Shown: positions 63,889 to 64,000 of the stretch, one piece after another | Layout of the letters: each line of letters begins with the position of its first letter | How positions within the stretch are numbered: the first letter of the stretch is position 1 | Source of the DNA: Aldehydirespirator sp963662645 | GTDB lineage: Bacteria; Actinomycetota; Acidimicrobiia; Acidimicrobiales; Aldehydirespiratoraceae | Reading direction: 5' to 3' | Length of the DNA: 64,000 bases | Assembly: GCA_963662645.2 (NCBI GenBank) | Contig: OY759762.1 | Span: forward strand, 2,604,001 to 2,668,000 | The notes under the pieces: generated by a model | What the model was told of the DNA's origin: nothing | Databases searched by the model: none | The model's input: the letters and a program-made list of their open reading frames with translations, nothing else | Position numbers and translations under genes: made by a program

Positions 63889-64000
63889 ATGGGTGAGCTC
63901 GTCCTCAACAACGAGACGCGGTTGGAGGCCTGCCCCAGCGAGCTGTTCGCGCTCTTCGGCAGCGGTGATCCCTCGCTGGGCTGGCTGTTCGGGGCCGAGG
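63889..64000 (+). CDS. SRPBCC/AHSA1-like domain protein (partial, 5' end only)
   Basis: ATG at 63889; 37 codons are visible before the window ends. LNNETRLEACPSELFALFG and the following WLFGAE fit the first strand and helix of the START/SRPBCC fold (polyketide cyclase/AHSA1-like). The call leans on the ArsR neighbour, with which such genes are typically paired. Confidence 0.5.
   Translation, partial: MGELVLNNETRLEACPSELFALFGSGDPSLGWLFGAE

Overview
The window is about 70% GC and coding-dense. It uses GTG and TTG starts freely and joins many genes by 4-bp ATGA/GTGA overlaps. Mrp antiporter, actinobacterial-type Tad pilus with a DUF4244-like pilin, SigH/RsrA-type redox sigma pair, DUF2342 metalloprotease, three luciferase-like (LLM) oxidoreductases and the tilS-hpt-folK-panC-coaX-lysS-clpC order all point to a high-GC actinobacterium, most likely an environmental Acidimicrobiia-like lineage. 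The lineage is inferred; there is no rRNA in the window.

Layout. 1-1645: start of a beta-hydroxyacid dehydrogenase and a cytochrome P450 (minus). 1917-7990: a plus-strand carnitine/betaine operon (carnitine dehydrogenase-thioesterase fusion, acyl-CoA dehydrogenase, ADP-forming acyl-CoA synthetase, CaiD-like hydratase). 8062-15010: small metabolic genes on both strands (creatininase family, propeller lipoprotein, DinB-like, PPOX-like, flavodoxin-fold, RidA, LLM enzyme, amidohydrolase). 15042-19694: a minus-strand operon of an ATP-grasp/M20-like fusion, gamma-glutamyltransferase and N-formylglutamate amidohydrolase. 19791-26696: a ygfM-xdhD-ssnA-xdhC-yqeB cluster, the signature of a selenium-dependent molybdenum hydroxylase. 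26824-27804: LLM enzyme. 27966-32114: Tad pilus operon. 32153-32949: STAS/anti-sigma-kinase pair. 32995-39022: seven-gene Mrp antiporter (minus). 39161-57890: housekeeping block (topA, MFS, tmk, holB, tRNA-Thr, sigH/rsrA, metalloprotease, tilS, hpt, folK, panG-like, panC, coaX, lysS, prenyl synthase, clpC). 57937-64000: lipoprotein/HAD-like fusion, SDR, LLM enzyme, NCS2 permease with a regulatory-like tail, ArsR regulator and the start of an SRPBCC gene.

The main discovery candidate is a small dispersed repeat. Two tandem 128-bp copies, each bounded by a 15-bp duplication of the junction, sit exactly in what was evidently an ATGA overlap between mnhE and mnhF. Each copy carries a 48-codon frame that re-creates the ATGA coupling to the next frame. 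Related copies lie 5' of hpt and 5' of the dehydrogenase at the left edge, always in the sense of the downstream gene. Other notable items are an XdhD whose ferredoxin-like domain has lost all eight cluster cysteines, the ATP-grasp/M20-like fusion operon, a lipoprotein-TM-degenerate HAD fusion, an NCS2 permease with a GHKL-like tail, and in-frame minisatellites at protein termini.

No gene-free stretch exceeds 300 bases. The largest are 33630-33911 (the tandem repeat), 1646-1916 (divergent promoter region, nothing recognised), 48457-48728 (repeat copy) and 25654-25889 (inverted repeat).
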